From positions 14,152,401 to 14,216,400 of the forward strand of contig OY755175.1 of NCBI GenBank assembly GCA_963576735.1: DNA of 64,000 nt. The letters run 5' to 3'. Shown here one piece after another: positions 20,828 to 31,555 of this stretch. The notes below the pieces were generated by a model that saw nothing but the letters and a program-made list of their open reading frames with translations, ran no database searches and was not told the DNA's origin. The stretch's first letter is position 1. Each line of letters begins with the position of its first letter. The stretch is from Bedellia somnulentella (taxonomy: Eukaryota; Arthropoda; Insecta; Lepidoptera; Bedelliidae). Position numbers and translations under genes: made by a program.

Positions 20828-21236
20828 GGATTCACAAATGAGGGTGCAATGGCATTTATGTAAAAATAAACAATTGGTCGTATTAAGAATGTTGCATTTT
20901 TGTGTAATGCTTTGGTTCCGCCGTCTAGACGATAGTCTTCTTTTAGTTTTATGAACAATTGTAATTACACATTAAACTATAGTTTTGTTGGACAAAATCG
21001 TTTTCTTTGATTACCCTTTTTAATATATATTTTTGTTTACACACACAAACACACATGCTACGGGTTGGACCTCATCTGACAGAATAATGCAAGAAGAAAG
21101 CATAATGCGATCGCACGCGGCGGAATCCTCGATGCGATCGCATTATGTTTGCTATCACGGTCTTGCAAATGGCAGTTCTGAGCGACAGAAAGAGAAAGGG
21201 CGACGGAAAAATGCGATGCCTATAGACAGGTTGTTA

Positions 21237-21389
21237 AACATGGATAATCTTGTAATTTACAGGTTTCTAACTTTTGATTTATGGCTGAAAAGTATTAATA
21301 AGTCTAGTTCACGTCCAAAAGAATACGATTACATATGCTCAAAACACTTCACTGACGTCTGTTTTATTAAGCATAAGCATGCTCTTTGA
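21237..21389 (+). pseudogene. THAP finger second half, transposase relic
   Basis: Residues FLTFDLWLKSINKS followed by EYDYICSKHFTDVCF match the THAP C-terminal half: W, then C-S-x-H-F-x(4)-F. The codons run on a short way and stop after HKHAL. The N-terminal half (C-x-C) is not in frame upstream. It lies inside the inverted-repeat element at 21058-22262. Confidence 0.6.
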
Positions 21390-21559
21390 GAAAGTGAAAA
21401 ACTTTTTTTTGTTTGTACTTAATATAATAAATAATAAAATTATGTTTATTTTCTATAAATACCTCACCAAATCTATTATTTGTATTGTCACGGGTAAGTG
21501 AAACGGATAGCAGCTCATTACGTGCTGAAGTTGAAGTTTTATATTTATTTAAAAAAACA

Positions 21560-21917
21560 TAATACATAAACGTTCACGCCGAATATCCCCGAAGGGGTTG
21601 GCAGAGGTACTAATACTTCTGAACATCACGTGACTTTGTCACCTGGTATTCAGAGTACCCACGTTTTGCATGGACAGTGTACTCACGTGATAGGGGGCAG
21701 GCCTATCGCCGTTTTGTACGAATACACTGTCACATGACTAAGTACAACTCAGTCATGTGGGTTTCCTCACGATGTTTTCCCTCACCGTTAACAACCATGA
21801 TAAATTAACCACACATATGTCTTTAGAAAAGACAAATTGGTGTAGGCCCGACCCAGGATTTGAACACTAGTCGTTTGCACGATAACCGAGTGTTCTACCC
21901 ACTGGGCTATCACGGTT
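21560..21917 (-). repeat. SINE family A copy
   Basis: ACATAAACGTTCACGCCG on the left and TTCTACCCACTGGGCTATCA on the right. Near-identical to the copy at 13995-14366. TTAAAAAA-type flanks (about 21550 and 21920) suggest the target duplication. It is nested in the THAP-related element, so it is younger than that element. Confidence 0.9.
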
Positions 21918-22397
21918 GCTTAAAAAACGTTCCCTATTTATTGTTGGATCTAGCTATACATAAACTACCCACATTTCCCGGCTTCGGCTTATCCTACGAT
22001 TACTCAATCCTTGGTTAGTCATAGTATTAGCGATCAATTGAATTAGTTTGGACATTAGCCATTATTTATGCATTAAGAGTAAATGATCCATTCCTTTAAG
22101 TAAAAGCTTTTATCGATATATTTTATCTTACCGTCCCATCCTTTCATTAGTTCCTTTTCCTCTCACAGCTGCCGTAAGCGCCAAAATGGCGAAAATCAAA
22201 TTTGTCCAGCGTAATTACATATTATAATGGAGGCCAGTGGTGCTGCCATATGAGGTCCAACCCTATACTTTGTTTGTGGGATGCATCCTAGTAGTAGATA
22301 CCCATAGAGAACTTGTAACGAAATAGAGAAGAAACAAAGAAGAAGAATTTCAATATCTGTAAATGATTCAGTGCATTTCCTCTAACCTAAGTTTACA

Positions 22398-22578
22398 AGT
22401 AGAAATTCCTCAGCCACTTTTTGAAGTTGAATGAGGAAAAGTAGTGGTATAAAATAAGGGAAGTGTTTCGAGCCATATCGCCTAGTAATCAATAAATTCC
22501 CGAAACACGAAACCGGTTCTTAAGACACCCCGTGGGGAGAAATAGGTTAGTTCTATTCTAGGCCAACATTACACAGCT
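22398..22578 (-). repeat. SINE family B copy, tail-truncated
   Basis: Reversed body (AAATTCCTCAGCCACTTTTT) to reversed head (GGCCAACATTACACAGCTA). No (CATA)n tail is present. Confidence 0.75.
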
Positions 22579-22912
22579 ACACAAATAATATTTGTATAGT
22601 TCAGAATTGAATAGTTTAATTAAATTAATTTTTATTAAAAAAAAGTTTGTTAAATTAAGAAAACTCACATTAATAACAAAAGTATTTATTTCACCCAAAA
22701 CATCAGGGACATTTGGTTTTCATACCATATTTTTTTATAAAAATATGTTTTTTTTCTTTATTACCTTAATATTCTTGAAAAAATATTTACATTTTTATAA
22801 TCTGCTAATAGACTCCGAAACTGTTCACTGCTGCCTTGGATGATGACTTTAAGCTACTGGGATGAGCAGGAGTCTGTATTAGTACCAGTGTCACGTATAT
22901 CATTTATTTTTA

Positions 22913-23065
22913 TTTGCTGATCATATTGTAGTTATAGCTGAAACCGAGGAAGATCTAAGCAAAATCCTCAATGACCTCAGCAGAGTGCGAAAAGTTGCAC
23001 CGTTGTGTGCTGGTTCTGACGCTCTCTTCCCGACTGATCTCTACCACAAAGTTGGATCTACCTAA
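22913..23065 (+). pseudogene. RTE-like reverse transcriptase scrap
   Basis: A 50-codon open frame begins FADHIVVIAETEEDLSKIL and continues through NDLSRV. FADD followed by IVVIAE and a D-L-S-R-V run is typical of the catalytic segment of RTE-type LINE reverse transcriptases; here the second aspartate is a histidine. The last 25 codons do not look like RTE. The splice-acceptor-like TTGTAG just before the GAA codons could also suggest a real terminal exon, but the FADH context favours a dead RT. Confidence 0.5.
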
Positions 23066-23879
23066 GCCATTTTTAAAGATAAGAATAAAAATCATTTATT
23101 TCAAAATAAAAATAATAATTCTTTGTTTTTTTTATTTACCCACGTACCTCATACTACGATATGTGATATCGTACGTCATACCAACGATTTTTGTTTCCAA
23201 ATTCTTTATCTTAAGTAGCTTAAGTTGCTATCTGCTTGTGAAAGATTTTTTTTCATAATGAAGATGCATTGAATAGGGTACACAATTATTCTTGACATCA
23301 TCTTGATCTTCACCATGTTATTTAGTAGGATATGTCGTTGAAAAATCAAAAATTAGTCTTGCTAGTATGGGGTCGCCAGCCCAAAATATAGAACAAGTTT
23401 CCAAACTTCAGTGTTATAGTATCTTTGCCCTGTCTTCGGATTATCGAAAATCCTATTGACAGAGACAGAAACTTGGTCACTTAGTAATTTTCTTGCAGTG
23501 TTAACAACACGAAGACAAACTCTGCCGGTTACTTTTAGTTTTCAATGATTACTAATGATATTACCACCGCAGGTAGATAAGACATTGCGCAGATTTAGCC
23601 GGAAATACACAACTCATGACACAATTATGTATGAAAAGTTGCAACACGAAATTATATAAAAAACCATTGCCTCAGTGTGAGTTGTAGGCATGTTGAAGAT
23701 GAATCAACGAATCAAGAGTGTTGGAGATACTGAATAATTTTCATCTTGTATTCTTAAAAGTCAAAAAGTTTATTCTTCAAAATTAAGTTAAAAACTAACA
23801 TTTTTTGACTTTATTAATTCTCCTCTTGGTGCCAAATATAGAAAAAAAACGTTTGTCACGGTTTTACTACATTTTAAAA

Positions 23880-26800
23880 TCAGTAGAACTCAGTATCATC
23901 TAATGTATCATCGATGGGTAAGTCTTCATTACCCTTGTCAAGAGCAAAGTTTGTCTCAATTTTATTACAGAAAATATTTTCTTTTTCGCACGCTTTTTTA
24001 ATATAATCTATTTCAACTGGAGTCAGCTTTCCTGGTAAAGATAATTTACATAGATCATCATTTTCTTTAAATTTCGTTATCAAATTATGAACATTGGTCT
24101 TGAACTCTTCACAAATAATATTATTTACTGGAGATTCGACAATAAGTTTAGATTGATTACAACATTCCTTGGTTTTGATTAGAAGCTGCAACTCTGCAGT
24201 CAGTTCGTCATTATCTGGGTTCAACTTCATTGCCCTTCTTAATTTCTTCTCAGCATTACTATAATCACCTATCATTCTCAATGCTTTGGCGTTTTGGAAT
24301 AACACCTTTGGATTATTCCAGATATTGCTCAGTCTATTTATTTCATTACAAGCAATACAAGCCTTTAATGGCAGCTTCATTTTATTGTAACTTATAGCTA
24401 AATTGGTATATATTTTTATGAGTAACTTCTCTTGCAGTTTTTCTTCTTTTTCATCTGCTAACCTGCATCCATGTAGAATATTTACAGCTTTTCTAAATTG
24501 GCTAGTAGCTTCAGAGTAGTTTTTATATTTATGCCTGACCACTCCAGATTCATAAAGTTTCAGAACATCAATTTTCACTCGATGAAAAACATTGCGTTCC
24601 GAAAAATCAAGATGTCTGAAACAGAAAAACATATTGTTACATAAGCACTGCTAGTATAACGTAATTTACACTGTATTTGGTTGGACTATTCAATATCAGA
24701 TGCTTTTCAACGCAGATTTTTTTACAACCAGATCATGCATTAACTTTTAAAAATTATTTTATTTTTAATGAGATCGTATAGAGAAATCAGACCCCGCAGT
24801 ACAAGAGATAATGGAGTATATAACGTTTCTTGCTAGATAAATCACGGATAAAGGAGACATGACATAAGAGCTTACAGACACATCTTGTTAAAAAGCCATT
24901 ATAGTTGCTGTTCGGTACATACATACATACATATACTCACGGCTATAGATCCCTTGAAGGGGTAGGCAAAGCTAGGGTATTAGAAATTCCTCAGCCACTT
25001 TTGGAAGCTGCGTGGGGAAACAATTGTGAAATAAAGGTTCCTGATGATGGGTTTCCAACCGCATCGTCCAAAAATCCCTTAAAAGCCTTAATACCGTTCC
25101 TCGCCTCTTACTTACATCAACGGAAGAAATGGGGTAGATTTATTCTACACCGACACTTCACAGCAATAACAAATATAATATATTTGGTATAACAAATAAA
25201 ATATTGACTAAACAGCTGAAAAAGAAACTCACCGATCATTTGGAGTAATAATACTTCTAATTAGTTGAACATAAAATACACAATCTGCTTTGGGTTTGAT
25301 TCTAGGCGGGATACCCAACTCGCCAAACATAAGTTTATAGGACAATAGGAATACAGATAACTCGCCGACCAACATTGACTTAACTGCAATAAGCAAACCT
25401 GGTAACAGGCCATTGTCACTAAGATCCACATCCTGGAAGAAATATGTTTCTGATTTTAGTATTTTTACATTATTTGAGTTTCATAAATTAGATCAAACAA
25501 ACTATCACTATTACCACACTGAACTAGTCAGAAAGATGGGATGTACAGCCTATGTATGTATGGCTATAGCACATATCAGGATCCATTAAAACAACATCAA
25601 CATCATCAGCCTACATTCAGTAAGTCATGTAATGTTAACATGAACACCTTAATAAATCAATGCCACACAACCTTGGTAAACACAGATAGTACACCAAATC
25701 TTTAAGAAGATATATATCAAGTTGTCTACTTCTGGATAATTTGGTTGCTTGGGTGCATCAAAATTGGCCTTGTAGTGACAAATTGTGGAAACCAATTAAA
25801 ATAACAGCAATATAATAATAAAGCCCAGAAGATTTTTATTCATCTCATTTACAATACTCAAAGAAAGAGGTAGTGTAGAGCTGATCTAATCTAAAACTCT
25901 TAGTTTTTCAGATATGTCGTATAAAATGTTTGTACATATCTTATCACCATTTTGTTAAATCTAGCATAAATATTTATATATACATTAAGTAAGTTGTATG
26001 AATTACCAATGGTTTATAAGATGAGTGAGTATCAAAAGGCTGAACATCACCCTCCCAGTAACCTGTATATGTAATAGAAACAGTGTTGTCATCATTTAAC
26101 TCAACTCCACCACCTTTTATAATGATTTTCTTTCTGACATAGCCATCTTTATCCACAGGGACCATTTGTTTAGCCAGCTCAGCAAAAGATGTGACAGGTT
26201 CTCCAATCACACTGTATGGCTTTTGATGCATAGGCTCTGTTTCAGTTTCTGTATTCTCATCATAATAGTCCATATTAATTTGTAAAAGAGATCCTGTAGT
26301 AACTAATTCCCTGGAAATGATAAAACATTACAACTGTTTATAAATTTAAGAATATAATTGTCAATTGTACTTTTGTTATTTATTTCTGTTTATTTGTAAA
26401 TGTTTCTCCTTTTTTAATGTGCATTAAAGAGTTTTCTACTCTATTTTGTATAACTAGCTCAAGCTTGAAGATTCACATTCTTTTCTTCATTATATTATAA
26501 GAGTATAAAAGTTATCTCTACTACTATAGCATATGCCGGGTTTGGCCCCAAGAACTTGTTAACTTCACGGGTAAGGTAAATAATGAGTATTAAGTCATAT
26601 TCAAGACATAAACTTAGCCCTAAGTGTAATTTTGCTTCCTGTAATTTAGGTTTATGATAAATCTATAGTTATATAGTTTTGTAATAGTAAATGTATAATT
26701 GATAAAAAAAAGTTTCAGTGTTTCAGTATCGGTACGAATTTGTGTCTCAAAATAAAATTTACATAAACAAAACTAAAAGACGATAATTGTTTTGTAAGCT

Positions 26801-26909
26801 AATTTACACACAATTATATCAAGAAATAAACATAATTTGATAACAAAACTAATTCTTACTTTAAATCCAACCCATTCTCCAACACAGTTTTCGCACTTGG
26901 TTCCGACAT
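23880..26909 (-). CDS. shu: Shutdown/FKBP6-type FKBP-TPR co-chaperone
   Basis: The coding exons are 26909-26860, 26310-26007, 25432-25233 and 24615-23880 (50, 304, 200 and 736 nt). All junctions are GT/AG and in phase, giving 429 residues (fly Shutdown is about 455). The start MSEPSAKTVLENGLDLKELV leads into an FKBP fold at about residues 60-180: VSITYTGYWEGDVQPFDTH, then DNGLLPGLLIAVKSM, then FGELGIPPRI. TPR repeats fill about 195-320 (YSEATSQFRKAVNIL, KVLFQNAKALRMIGDYSNAE, ending DNDELTAEL). The family binds Hsp90 through its TPRs and acts in loading piRNAs onto Piwi proteins in the germline; its FKBP fold is generally thought not to act as a prolyl isomerase. Assignment over other FKBP-TPR proteins rests on the single FKBP domain and divergent active-site region. 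Poly(A) signals (AATAAA, minus strand) lie at 23815-23810. Tail-to-tail with prohibitin. Confidence 0.88.
24919..25172 (-). repeat. SINE family B copy in shu intron 3
   Basis: Tail CATACATACATACATATACT, body AAATTCCTCAGCCACTTTTG, reversed head CTACACCGACACTTCACAGC. Complete. Confidence 0.9.
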
Positions 26910-27282
26910 ATCTACGTTCACATGTAAATTATAATTTATATTTATTTTAAGCAGGGCCAGCAAGTTGCCCTAAATTAAATTAATAAAATCAAAATTTATA
27001 CGATGGGTTTGATGAGTTTATTGTTGTTGTTGTCGGTGCTATTTTTTTAAACAATTAAATCGCCACTTTATAAAGAAAAGTACTGCCAGCGTCAGACATG
27101 TAGCGTAGGGTTTTCACTTCAACAACATCAAAAATCATTTTATTTTAAATCGGTGGTTTCTAGGGAAGTACTGCATTAATAAATTCTTTTTCTAACTTTA
27201 AATTTTTTGGTGCAACGCATGAAGTAAAAATTTGGTTTTTATATAACTCTGTGCAGTAGAAGAAAGCACTAAAAAACCATGC
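26910..27282. other. Upstream region of shu
   Basis: AT-rich 5' region of the minus-strand shu gene. GTTTATTGTTGTTGTTGTCGG lies at about 27017-27037. No core promoter motif could be fixed and no ORF is supported. Confidence 0.3.
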
Positions 27283-27611
27283 CCCGTTATCAGCCCCGGA
27301 TCTAGGGGGGGGTAAACCGGGGCACCTGCCCCGGGCGGCAGTTTCAGAGGGCGCCAAAATCAATTTAGTACATTCTGTATAGTTGTAGCCTAATTGGCAA
27401 TACTGATAACGTACGTATCACTGCCGGGGATTACCCCGTATGTCACATGTAGCACTAGAGGCTACACGAACCGATCCGAATATCCCTTTACGCCAAAGGA
27501 CGATCGTTGTTTAGTTTATTTTAGATTGCGTGTCCGACTAATTAGTAAAATGAAACAACAAAGAGCCTACATGAAAATTCCGCCTTCCTCAGTGGTCACG
27601 CATTTTTAAAT

Positions 27612-28018
27612 ATGTCGACTGATGATCTGCAGAAACATGGAGCCGATCTAGCTCGAAAATATTCAAAAGACATGACAGATGCAGTTGATTTTTGCCAGGA
27701 ACTTTCTGTATTCAAAGACCTAGTAACGGAAATTGATGAAAAATCAAGTGCATTTAACCTGTTACAACATCTGTGTAAGAATGACTTGCAAGAAGCGTTT
27801 CCTAAAGTTAGTATAGCTTTGAGGATATACTGCACATTACCGACGACATCTGCCAGCTGTGAAAATAATTTAAAACTATCTGCGTTCAACAATGAGCCAA
27901 GAACGTTTATCTGGCCTCACGATTCTAGCTATTGAAAATAAAACTGCCTTTGAGACGGACTTTGATGAGCTAATAGATTCTTTCGCGGAAAAGAAAGCAC
28001 GCCGTGTAAAGCTGTAGT
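27612..28018 (+). pseudogene. hAT transposase C-terminal fragment, frameshifted
   Basis: 27612-27935 is open (MSTDDLQKHGADLARKYS...) and includes LPTTSASCENNLKLSAFNN, the dimerisation region in which ERSFS has decayed to ENNLK. A shift near 27885 moves the rest to another frame, where MSQERLSGLTILAIENK, then FDELIDSFAEKKARRVKL and a stop at 28018, give the usual C-terminus of ZMYM1-like hAT proteins. The N-terminal BED finger and catalytic core are missing. Confidence 0.85.
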
Positions 28019-28203
28019 AAGATAAAAGAGAAAAAAAAAAACTATGAGGAAAATTAAAAAAATGTCTTGAATATCGGGATCGTTGTTAATTGATTGCTAT
28101 ATTTAATTGTATGTCACACTAAAGAAAAAGTTATTTATTAGTAATAAATAATAAAGAGTACAAATTTATTAAAGAGTATTCTTTCGACCACCAAAAATGC
28201 CAC

Positions 28204-28437
28204 TTAGGGCCAGTTTTTTGATCCGTGGTTAACTCAACCATTTGTTAAAAATCGTAACTATTAGTTAAATATCAGCCAAATGCATTTTTTGACCCGTGGT
28301 TAGAGTAACTAATGTCAAATATCGAACCAAAATGGATTTACGATTTGACTACTGGTTAGACATTTAACTATAGTCAATGTCACGTCAATGTAACAAATGG
28401 TTATATTTTTAACTACGGATCAAAAAACTGGCCCTTA
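28204..28437. mobile_element. Harbinger-like MITE nested in hAT element
   Basis: 228 bp (28207-28434). The left end GGGCCAGTTTTTTGATCCGT matches the reversed right end GGGCCAGTTTTTTGATCCGT over about 25 bp with one difference just inside. The 3-bp TTA is duplicated at 28204-28206 and 28435-28437, the preferred target of PIF/Harbinger elements. No coding capacity. Confidence 0.85.
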
Positions 28438-28668
28438 GTGGTAATCAAACGCTCACGAGAGGGAGCGCTATATCAAGTTCTTGCCCCGGTTCGAAAAAAT
28501 CGTAGATCCGGGGCTGCCCGTTATGTCCAGGGAGGGGAACAGAAGAAATGGTACCATATGACTTCTTATTGGTCATCATTATATACATAAGATAGAAAAT
28601 ATTTCTTGGGATCCCTACGGGAACGGAAGTTAAGAATTATAAGCGCAAGAATGACTGGCTTTTTGGGT

Positions 28669-29102
28669 GAGTTAAATAAAGCAACAGTGATAGCTCAGTG
28701 GGTAGATCACCGTTTATTTTGTAGGCGATGGGGGTTCAAAATTTGAACTTCAAATCCCGGGTCCAATGTGTGGCTAAATTATCATGGTTGTTCAAAGGTG
28801 AGACAAAACATCGTGCGGAAACCCACTTAGCTAACTAAGTTGTATTTTGTCACGTGAAAGTGTATTCGTACAAATGAGTACTCTGCACACCAGTAGTTGG
28901 ATTGAAAGCTTTATCGAATCGTTTACTTCACGCCGTAGAAAAGTAATAAGGAGTAAAAGAGACACAGATATTTATTGTTTTCACTCTGACTGATGTATGG
29001 AACTCGGTCATTCTGAAATTTTGATTGAAACTTACAATCCGCCTGCAGGTGACTTTGGGGATATACGGCTTGAACGTTTGAGTTTGAGAGTTAAATAAAG
29101 CA
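28669..29102 (+). repeat. SINE family A copy with 15-bp target duplication
   Basis: The element is 28684-29087. The head AGTGATAGCTCAGTGGGTAG (A-box-like) is followed by a degenerate B-box region and the body, ending GATATACGGCTTGAACG. GAGTTAAATAAAGCA flanks it at 28669-28683 and 29088-29102. Older and more diverged than the minus-strand A copies. Confidence 0.85.
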
Positions 29103-29147
29103 TTTTCTATAATTCCATCGAGAAAGAGAATATGCTATATTTTACCA

Positions 29148-29393
29148 TACATACATACATATACTCACGGCTATAAATCCCTAGAAGGGGTAGCCAGAGC
29201 TAAGGAATTAGAAATTCCTCAGCCACTTTTGGAAGTTGCGTGGGGAAAAGATGGTAAAATAAAGGTTGTTGGTGATGGGTCTCCAACCGCATCGCTCAAA
29301 AATCCCTTATAAGCCCCAATACCGTTAGTCGCCTCTTACGTACACCCACCGGAAGAAATGGGGTAGTGCTTTTCTAAGCCGACACTACACAGC
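29148..29393 (-). repeat. SINE family B copy, complete
   Basis: CATACATACATATACTCACG to AAGCCGACACTACACAGC. All family blocks are in order; close to consensus. Confidence 0.9.
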
Positions 29394-29729
29394 AAACATA
29401 CATTTACCATACAATACAACCCAAAAACGCTACTGGGCGTAAAAGCTGAAATGTTGCATCTTATATTATACATTATGTGTAAATGTTGCATGGGGTTTGT
29501 AAGAGAACTTAAAAAGAGTTAAATACATCACGAAGGGAATGGATGATATGATAAATTATAATAAAGAGACGGATAATGCTGAAATATCAAAAGTCGGATG
29601 AGAATATTAAAGGATTTCAAAGAACGTGAATAACTAAGTAAATTGCATGGCTTGTGAATATGTATTACACTTGAACATGATGATGTAAAATGGCTCAAAA
29701 TATGTTTATAAAAGCCCGATATTATTGAC

Positions 29730-31116
29730 TTAAGGTGCCGTTGGTTCAGCGAAAAATATCATCTCAGGGGGTGCTGCCCCCGCGGGCGCGAGGAAGCGCT
29801 TGCGCGCCGATCGAGCGGCCGCCGTCTTCCCGACGCGACGCAGTGCGTGCGTTTTAAAAACATACAGTAGGGTAAGCAATAAAATTTTTGTCAACTCGAC
29901 AGTTTTAGCCACTCGAGAATATTTTCTATGGTATGGGTTGGGAAATTTTTTTATGACTATTCACATTTTCTTGCTAAACTATTTGCAAGTGGCTATAACA
30001 GTCAGGGTGACGAAAACTGTATCGCTTACCCTAGGTTATCAATTTCAAAAACAGTTTCTACCATGGCCGTTTACAATATAAAATGTAATGATAGGATAAA
30101 TTTGCCTACTTCTGTCAGTTTATACAAAATTATTACAGTGTTAATTTCATAATTTTTGCCGTGTCGTGTCGGCTTAGAATAACACTACCCCATTTCTACC
30201 CGTGATCCTAGGAAGCGACTTAAAGTATAGGGGCTTTTAAATGATTTTCGGTGACGGTTCTCCAACCACATGGTTGGAGAACCGTCACCGAAATCATTTA
30301 TTATTACCATCTTTTCCCAAATCAACTTCCAAAAGTGGCTGAGGAATTTCTCATTCCAAAGCTCTGGCTATCCCGTTAAGGGATTTATAGCCGTGAGTAT
30401 ATGTATGTATATAATTTTCAGTTTACACCTGTAACTATTTAATATTATTAATTGAAATTAGAAGTTACTTTAACGGTTTTGTTCTTTTTCCCATTCCTAA
30501 TAAATTAAACAATAAAATTTAAAAATGTGTGCAATCTATGAATTGAATGAATTCTTTTATATTTGCTAATGCTAACCGTACGCACGGTCACTCTCACGCC
30601 TAAATTGACGCGCATCGTATACAGATAGGTCACTCGCACACTAACGGCGCCGCACGCGCGTAAATTGTAAGATCTGTAACACAAGGCGCGCGCGACATAT
30701 GTCCGTCCCCTAAAGCAGCTCGCCAAAGCACTGAGCGGGCGGCGGGCGGCGCTCGGGCACGAGTACGAGTAGGACTGCGAATATCGATGTTTTTAAAATA
30801 TTTGTTTTATTGAATTTATTAAAAAAGAAAACTAATCGCCAATTATTATTAGAAATACAAATGCTCAAATTATGATGCAAGTTATATGTAAGTAGATAAA
30901 ATAAATAAAATATGAAACCATTTTAAAGAGTGTAATTAGAGGTATGTTGGCGATTTTTTTCTATCGAGCGAAAATGTATTAATCATGTTTCGAATCGCCA
31001 ATTTCACTGCAGAAAAGTCTCAAGATTTCGATATATTATTTTCAAAACCATATTATTATAAACATACGCATAATAAAGTTTCAAAAACTCTGTTCGCTGG
31101 ACTAACGGCACCTTAA
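29730..31116. mobile_element. TTAA-flanked element with GC-rich blocks
   Basis: The element is 29734-31112 (1379 bp). The left end GGTGCCGTTGGTTCAGCGAA and the reversed right end GGTGCCGTTAGTCCAGCGAA match at 18 of 20 positions, and TTAA lies at each outer edge. TTAA duplication is the piggyBac signature, but the terminal bases are not the usual piggyBac ones. Two very GC-rich blocks (29765-29845 and 30590-30775) stand out in an AT-rich genome. No transposase is seen. A family B SINE (30163-30410) is inserted in it. Confidence 0.65.
30163..30410 (+). repeat. SINE family B copy with internal palindrome
   Basis: TGTCGTGTCGGCTTAGAATA to GAGTATATGTATGTATATA, flanked by ATAATTTT on both sides (about 30150 and 30409). 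In place of the usual GGGCGATGCGGTTGGAGACC block it has a perfect 23-bp inverted repeat (30246-30293). Confidence 0.85.
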
Positions 31117-31555
31117 TGACACACAACGCAATAACGAAACGACTGGTAATAAAATTCGGATATTTAGTTGATTAAATGTAGGGGTCCGTTAAGGAGAGAA
31201 GAGAACGATTATCATTACTATTTGCTATATATCGATCTTTGATTCTCACATCTTCCATGACCTAAAATCTGTCGGATAGGGTCAGGGACTAAGGTTCAAG
31301 AAGGGTCGCACAATACAAGCTATATCCAGCCACATCGCGGCGTTCAGAAATTTCTCGAGCTAAATACACAAATTATAAGTTGGTTCACAGCTGTGTGCAC
31401 TGTCCAATACATGCTGTTCTCATACTTGCGTTCTCAAATAAAATACAATAATCTATTTTTATATTAAAATTGATATTATTAAAACAGTTTTTTTATATGT
31501 TCATAAAATAACTTATTATTAACACTTGCATACTGTCACAATAAAAGTTCATCAT
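31117..31555. other. Intergenic, 3' side of the myosin gene
   Basis: No gene is seen. This is the presumed 3' UTR and downstream region of the minus-strand myosin. No repeat is recognised. Confidence 0.3.

Larger units (their letters stand above)
21058..22262. mobile_element. THAP-related transposon remnant, 1.2 kb
   Basis: The left end GGGTTGGACCTCATCTGACA matches the reversed right end GGGTTGGACCTCATATGGCA. A frame coding for the second half of a THAP finger lies inside at about 21237-21389. A family A SINE (21560-21917) is inserted in it. A P-like origin is suggested by THAP content; a clean 8-bp duplication was not found. Confidence 0.65.
27283..28524 (+). mobile_element. hAT element with perfect 8-bp duplication
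   Basis: The element is 27291-28516 (1226 bp). The left end CAGCCCCGGATCTAGG matches the reversed right end CAGCCCCGGATCTACG. CCCGTTAT is duplicated exactly at 27283-27290 and 28517-28524. It holds the C-terminal part of a ZMYM1-like hAT transposase (27612-28018), broken by a frameshift, and a nested MITE at 28207-28434. Internally deleted, non-autonomous. Confidence 0.9.

Noticed and set aside
22932..23065. Terminal exon of an unknown plus-strand gene
   Set aside because: Reading upstream through the apparent acceptor gives FADHIVVIAE, which fits a decayed RTE reverse transcriptase better than a host exon.
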